DNA of 64,000 nucleotides from Thermoactinomyces vulgaris (GTDB lineage Bacteria > Bacillota > Bacilli > Thermoactinomycetales > Thermoactinomycetaceae). The stretch is from assembly GCF_003688725.1 (NCBI RefSeq), contig NZ_REFP01000008.1, forward strand, positions 62,001 to 126,000, in the 5' to 3' direction. Both the position numbers and the translations under genes were made by a program. Below the pieces are notes generated by a model that saw only the letters and a list, made by a program, of their open reading frames with translations, made no database searches and was not told the origin of the DNA. Positions 60,342-64,000 of this stretch are shown here, piece after piece. The number at the start of each line of letters is the position of its first letter. Position 1 is the first letter of the stretch.

Positions 60342-61175
60342 TTACAAGAACTTGTGATTGATCAGGTGTTTTTCCAAAAACTCGATAATATGGCTGGGAA
60401 AAGCTTTGTCTTCCGTCAAGGTGAACATGGCCACCGAAACCCGGGTGGTCCCGTATGTACGCATGAGAGAGAGTAATTTGGATTTCGCTTCATTGTTGGG
60501 GCGCCCGTATTTTTTTTCAAAAGCTTTTAAGACCAGCTCTTCTTCTGGTGTCAGAGATGATGCATGATCCGTCCTGTCATCGGAAGGAGTGATTAAAGAT
60601 TGTTGATATGTATGCATTTGATGAAAAGCAGATGTCAATTGTTGATTGGTTCCGGAAAGATCCTTGGATGGGACGGGAAAGGACTGGTTCACCTGTTGCA
60701 GTGACGGATGAAACGGCCAATCATGCAATTGCCGGCGGCGCCGGGGTCTTTGCACGGGAAGGTGTTTGAATTTTTCGGGATGTTTTCGCCTTAAGGTATA
60801 AATCCGTTGGTAGATGGCTCCCTGGGTACGGGAAAGTTTCTTTTCCAGTTCGCTGATCGCGGCAGAGAGGGACTTTCCTTCTTCCAAATATTCATTGACG
60901 GTTTCAATGACCAATTCTTCTTCTTCTTTTTCCCAGCTGTTCAGGCGGTTCCCGCCGTCCGGCGAATTTTCTAAAGAGTGAAAACGATCTGGATATTCCG
61001 ACCTCAGCTTTCTTACGTGTGACATCACTCCGGAATATCCGCGTTTTAATTGTTCAGACAGTTCTTTTAGAATTTCCCGTTCTTTTTTACCTTCTTTTAA
61101 ACCTTTATTCATTGTTTTTATAATCAACTCGTTTTCTTCTTCGGTATATTTCCCTTTTTTTGTTTCAAAAAACAT
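60342..61175 (-). CDS. Protein with two tandem Myb/SANT-like repeats
   Basis: A 277-residue protein. Repeat 1 (10-65): GKYTEEENELIIKTMNKGLK, SGVMSHVRKLRSEYP. Repeat 2 (82-138): NSWEKEEEELVIETVNEYLE, RTQGAIYQRIYTLRRKHP. Both match the RsfA-type helix-turn-helix. A basic patch RPRRRRQ at about 147 follows, then a disordered linker and a C-terminal helical domain (EEELVLKAFEKKYG). The ATG at 61175 is preferred: AAGGAG lies 10 bases upstream, and the frame's TTG is too near. Likely a regulator with two DNA-binding units. Confidence 0.78.
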   Translation of the reverse strand: MFFETKKGKYTEEENELIIKTMNKGLKEGKKEREILKELSEQLKRGYSGVMSHVRKLRSEYPDRFHSLENSPDGGNRLNSWEKEEEELVIETVNEYLEEGKSLSAAISELEKKLSRTQGAIYQRIYTLRRKHPEKFKHLPVQRPRRRRQLHDWPFHPSLQQVNQSFPVPSKDLSGTNQQLTSAFHQMHTYQQSLITPSDDRTDHASSLTPEEELVLKAFEKKYGRPNNEAKSKLLSLMRTYGTTRVSVAMFTLTEDKAFPSHIIEFLEKHLINHKFL

Positions 61176-61472
61176 TCGGTGCAAACTCCTTCCGAAGATA
61201 ATTTTCCTTAAAATCTTTACTTATAAATATAACAGAAAAGCCGTAATCTTTTCCACTGCCCATTTTATAAGCAAGGGTAATTATTAATGTTTAACAAGGA
61301 ACCGGGCTTGTTTTTTCGTTCACAGACCAGAAAATTTAAGGAAATCCATCTGAAATTATATAATAAAATCATTTTCTTGGCGACGGAGGTATGAAAACTG
61401 GGAATTTTGCCCATAACCCTTATTAAGAGAGAAAAAGAATAGGTTGATATGAACGATGAAAGGGGCGGAGTA

Positions 61473-61913
61473 ATGACACTGTTGTCGATTCAAGAAATCA
61501 GTTCTCTTTTATTTTCACGTCATAGAATCAAAACCCAACGAGATTTAAGCGACCAGGAACTCCCCCATCGCCATTGGAATGAAACCGAACGTGCCGCATT
61601 GGTGATTTTTTGGGGGTTATTGATTTACCCGAAGCTGGATCCGGATTTAAGAGAAGAAAATGAGTCAGACGCGGTACATATCAAACGGTTTATCAATATA
61701 TTTGAAAACTATTTGGGAAGTGCCGGACGGTGCCGTGAAGTGTTGGAAAAACTGAAGGAACATGATTATATCCGCTTTCGCGATGAAGAATGGGTGGTTC
61801 CCGGAACCGGATTGTTTTCCGCTGTCGATGCGGCCAAAATGTACCGGTATTTTCGTTCATCGGTTTTGTCCCGCAAGATCTTCCAACTTCTTTATCCGGA
61901 TCAACATGTTTGA
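61473..61913 (+). CDS. Hypothetical protein
   Basis: About 146 residues, mostly helical: LSIQEISSLLFSRHRIKTQ, NETERAALVIFWGLLIYP, HIKRFINIFENYLG, a winged-like C-terminal part (EEWVVPGTGLFSAVDAAKMY). No signature recognised; a MarR/helix-turn-helix-like fold is possible but cannot be shown. The ATG at 61473 follows GGGGCGGAG; an in-frame ATG at 61449 has no site. A strong terminator follows. Confidence 0.7.
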   Translation: MTLLSIQEISSLLFSRHRIKTQRDLSDQELPHRHWNETERAALVIFWGLLIYPKLDPDLREENESDAVHIKRFINIFENYLGSAGRCREVLEKLKEHDYIRFRDEEWVVPGTGLFSAVDAAKMYRYFRSSVLSRKIFQLLYPDQHV

Positions 61914-61929
61914 ACAGACAATTCCAAAA

Positions 61930-61973
61930 AATGACCCCAGTAATTACTTTTCAAAGTAATAGCTGGGGTCATT
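61930..61973. terminator. Convergent terminator
   Basis: AATGACCCCAG / CTGGGGTCATT with an inner ATTACTTT / AAAGTAAT stem; near-perfect 44-base palindrome between convergent genes. Confidence 0.85.
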
Positions 61974-62187
61974 CTTGTTTTAAAGATTCAAGAAACAAAC
62001 GCAAGGTTTTTCGCTGATCGGGTGATAATTCCAAAGCAACACGAATAAGATGTTGAATGTCGTCGGGCAGATGGTGGATAAACGGTTGTTCTTGCCCGAG
62101 TTGATTAATGAGTTGCTCGATTAAATTGCGCGATTCGTTAATGTGCTTGTAGGTTTCGATCAACAGCTTCTCTGTTGGCTGGCTCAT
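61969..62187 (-). CDS. Hypothetical small helical protein
   Basis: A 72-residue all-helical protein, MSQPTEKLLIETYKHINESR and LPDDIQHLIRVALELSPDQR. The ATG is 11 bases after the stop of a smaller reverse-strand gene (62199-62354) and may be translationally coupled to it. No family recognised. Confidence 0.65.
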   Translation of the reverse strand: MSQPTEKLLIETYKHINESRNLIEQLINQLGQEQPFIHHLPDDIQHLIRVALELSPDQRKTLRLFLESLKQE

Positions 62188-62198
62188 TGCAATCCATC

Positions 62199-62354
62199 CT
62201 ACTCTTTGACGGAATGAAGGATCTCATCAATTTCTTTTTTGATATAGATCAATTCTTCATGGCTCAATTTATGCAGGTCACGAATCATCATCTCGAGCTT
62301 CATGGAGCGGAATTCTTCCAGAAAAGACGGCATATATTGTGGTTGCATGGACAT
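62199..62354 (-). CDS. Hypothetical 51-residue helical peptide
   Basis: MSMQPQYMPSFLEEFRSMKL, then EMMIRDLHKLSHEELIYIKK and EIDEILHSVKE: an amphipathic helical peptide. GGGAG lies about 9 bases before the ATG. It is directly upstream of the 72-residue gene and probably co-translated. Function unknown. Confidence 0.6.
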   Translation of the reverse strand: MSMQPQYMPSFLEEFRSMKLEMMIRDLHKLSHEELIYIKKEIDEILHSVKE

Positions 62355-62612
62355 ACCCGTTTACTCCCTTCGGTTTATCAATCTGTGATGGGTCAGGTTT
62401 TCATTCTATCAAAAATTCGACGCAGGTCAACATCGGTTTTTGACCTTGTCCTCTGTTTTTTGTCAGCTTTTTGCCGGGATGTTTCCTTTTTTTCTTTCAA
62501 TCAGACAAACCCTTTGGTAATTTAGACAAAATTTTGGGTTTAATATATTGAATAACGGGTAATAATTTGTTGACTCTCGTCAAACCAAATGAAAAGAATT
62601 GAGGTGCTTCGC

Positions 62613-62780
62613 ATGATCGAACAGTTAAAAGCACTGGAAGAGCGTCTCTATTCCGTTCAACAAGAATACTTGCTGGCAAAAGAAAGACATGAATTTTTGG
62701 CACAATATGATCTTTACGAAGAGTGGAAACAATTGAAAAAACAACAGAGCGAACTGAAGTCACAGTTAGGGCTCAATTAA
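62613..62780 (+). CDS. Short coiled-coil protein
   Basis: About 55 residues, MIEQLKALEERLYSVQQEYL plus AKERHEFLAQYDLYEEWKQL, a single coiled coil. The ATG at 62613 is chosen because TTGAGGTG lies 8 bases upstream; the frame also opens at 62589 without a site. A terminator follows. Function unknown. Confidence 0.65.
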   Translation: MIEQLKALEERLYSVQQEYLLAKERHEFLAQYDLYEEWKQLKKQQSELKSQLGLN

Positions 62781-62793
62781 ATGATAAATGGCA

Positions 62794-62830
62794 GAAAACA
62801 GCCGGCGAATCCAGCCGGCTGTTTTCCATA
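62794..62830 (+). terminator. Rho-independent terminator
   Basis: Perfect 13-bp stem GAAAACAGCCGGC / GCCGGCTGTTTTC with a 7-base loop, ending in the T run. Confidence 0.85.
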
Positions 62831-62850
62831 TTTTTTAAGCATCCAATCAA

Positions 62851-62879
62851 TTGACAAACAAAGGATTGCGTATTATGAT
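62851..62879 (+). promoter_or_regulatory. Sigma A promoter of the SAM riboswitch transcript
   Basis: TTGACA (62851-62856) and TATGAT (62874-62879) with a 17-base spacer, about 40 bases before the riboswitch. Confidence 0.85.
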
Positions 62880-62919
62880 GTCAAAAGATCATTCATGACA
62901 TCGAAATCCAACACCCGAT

Positions 62920-63090
62920 CTTCTTATCCAGAGAGGTGGAGGGACTGGCCCGATGAAACCTCGGCAACGGGCTCTTCGGAGTACTGTGCCAATTCCAGCA
63001 AGCGTTTTGAAGCTTGGAAGATAAGAAGAGGTTTTCAATAACATGGAGACAGAAGACCTCTTCGTATGCATCGAAGAGGTCTTTTCTTTT
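62920..63090 (+). promoter_or_regulatory. SAM-I (S-box) riboswitch
   Basis: Conserved S-box core: CTTATCCAGAGAGGTGGAGGG, then CTGGCCCGATGAAACCTCGG, CAACGGGC, ACTGTGCCAATTCCAGCAAG and the closing GGAAGATAAGAAG. A terminator stem GACCTCTTCG / CGAAGAGGTC with T-rich tail lies at 63055-63090; the segment AAGAAGAGGTTTTC (63023-63036) can pair with its left arm as antiterminator. With S-adenosylmethionine bound, transcription of the downstream transporter would stop. Confidence 0.96.
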
Positions 63091-63108
63091 AATAAAGGGG
63101 AGAGACGA

Positions 63109-64000
63109 TTGGAAAACAGAGAAAATCCATGGGCTTTATTGCCTTTTGCCGTGTTTTTGATCTTGTTTATTGGTGTGGGGGCTTATACCGGTGATTTCAC
63201 CAAAATGCCGGCCATCATTGCCGTGATGATTGCATCGGTGTTGGCCTTGTGCATGCACCGCAAAGAGTCGTTGGCATCGAAATTGCAACACTATTTTCGT
63301 GGAGCCGGCCATCCGGATATCATCATGATGATCTTGATCTTTTTGTTGTCCGGTGCCTTTTCGGCAGTGGCCAAAGGCATGGGCGCCGTGGATTCCACGG
63401 TCAACATGGCCCTGAACCTTTTGCCGGCCAATTGGTTGATGGTCGGACTGTTCGTGATCGCCTGCTTCATTTCGTTGGCGATGGGAACATCGATGGGAAC
63501 GATCGTGGCACTCGCGCCGATCGGGGTCGGAATCAGCCAACAGGCGGACATTGCACCGGCCTTGTCCATGGCGGTGGTGATCGGGGGAGCCATGTTCGGG
63601 GATAACTTGTCCTTTATCTCCGACACCACGATTGCAGCGGTCAGTACCCAAAAGATCCGGATGAAAGACAAATTTAAAGCCAACTTTTTGATTGTGTTGC
63701 CCGCCGCCATCTTGACCGCAGCGATTCTCTTCTTTTTCACGGGGGGCGGACAAGGCAGTGTGGCCGGCGGTCAAGACTTCTCCATTCTCCAGACACTGCC
63801 TTATATCGCCGTGTTGATTACGGCCTTGCTCGGGGTTCATGTATTGATCGTTTTGATCTTGGGCATTGTTTTTGCTGGAGCCATCGGACTGTTTGAGGGA
63901 AGCTACACATGGCTTTCCTTGGTGAAACATGCCGAAGAAGGGATCACCGGCATGCAATCCTTGTCGATCCTGGTGCTGTTGATCGGCGGGATGGTGGAAT
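63109..64000 (+). CDS. NhaC-family antiporter/symporter, likely methionine transporter (MetT-like), partial
   Basis: The first 297 residues of a membrane transporter that runs past the window end. TTG start follows AAAGGGGAG. MENRENPWALLPFAVFLILF opens the first helix; later GAFSAVAKGMGAVDSTVN, MGTSMGTIVALAPIGVGI and GAMFGDNLSFISDTTIAAV are the NhaC/Na+-antiporter superfamily signatures. The S-box control and family relation to MetT suggest import of methionine with a cation, rather than pH homeostasis; this is inferred from regulation. Confidence 0.85.
   Translation, partial: MENRENPWALLPFAVFLILFIGVGAYTGDFTKMPAIIAVMIASVLALCMHRKESLASKLQHYFRGAGHPDIIMMILIFLLSGAFSAVAKGMGAVDSTVNMALNLLPANWLMVGLFVIACFISLAMGTSMGTIVALAPIGVGISQQADIAPALSMAVVIGGAMFGDNLSFISDTTIAAVSTQKIRMKDKFKANFLIVLPAAILTAAILFFFTGGGQGSVAGGQDFSILQTLPYIAVLITALLGVHVLIVLILGIVFAGAIGLFEGSYTWLSLVKHAEEGITGMQSLSILVLLIGGMVE

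Noticed and set aside
63136-63957. 273-codon reverse frame at the right end
   Set aside because: His/Asp/Gln-rich shadow of the NhaC-family transporter, which is read on the forward strand and has the riboswitch upstream.

Overview
The window looks like a chromosomal segment from an endospore-forming Bacillota, order Bacillales, with a base composition near 50% GC. The main indicators are the ytxG-ytxH-ytxJ / aroA-chorismate mutase / ccpA order, the tyrS T-box and rpsD pair, acsA, spoVAC-spoVAD, ylbF-ylbG, ylaN, yugN, an RsfA-like factor and strong AAGGAGG ribosome binding sites with frequent GTG/TTG starts. My best guess is Thermoactinomycetaceae or a close relative; this is an inference from gene content and style and was not searched. 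No tRNA, rRNA, insertion sequence, prophage or CRISPR array was seen.

Layout. Bases 1-2.8 kb: DUF309 protein, RsfA-like Myb factor, a coiled-coil protein and a reverse-strand cluster of four tiny hydrophobic peptides (three near-identical, YjcZ-like). 2.8-13.8 kb: an isocitrate/isopropylmalate dehydrogenase-family enzyme, lipoprotein NagZ, ytxGHJ, a remnant of a sigma factor, DAHP synthase/chorismate mutase, an SseB-like protein, CcpA, MtnN, a DUF1540 peptide and acetyl-CoA synthetase. 13.8-25.6 kb: two tandem class A penicillin-binding proteins, T-box-regulated tyrS, a Nudix protein with a damaged Nudix box, a rifampin phosphotransferase (Rph), rpsD with a long leader, and trmB.

25.7-31.9 kb: coat-like and lipoprotein genes, a histidine phosphatase, then a decayed 3-hydroxybutyrate catabolic locus: a sigma-54 activator with two frameshifts and no HTH, fused at a deletion point to the last third of a GntP-type permease, followed by an intact 3-hydroxybutyrate dehydrogenase. 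Thioesterase, Nudix and lipoprotein genes follow. 32-45 kb: a polar amino acid ABC transporter, free methionine sulfoxide reductase, M29, M42 and M20 peptidases, PTS EIIA, glutaminase, YlaN, a Ca2+/H+ exchanger, an NYN-domain protein, Asp23 and CBS proteins.

45-56.7 kb: spoVAC-spoVAD-GDSL lipase, an SPFH protein coupled to a ribbon-helix-helix protein, a subtilisin whose ribosome binding site lies inside a terminator-like hairpin, MgtE, spore-coat-like peptides, a PrcB-like lipoprotein, a two-gene XPB helicase module, and ylbF-ylbG. 56.8-64 kb: MFS transporter, zinc-ribbon and DUF1232 proteins, a minD-minE pair without minC, a protein with two SANT-like repeats, several very small genes, and a SAM riboswitch controlling an NhaC-family transporter (MetT-like) that runs off the end.

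The strongest candidates for something under-described are the XPB/Helicase_C_3 pair, the minD-minE pair, the hairpin-occluded start of the subtilisin, the tandem PBPs with CxEC tails, and the decaying 3-hydroxybutyrate locus.
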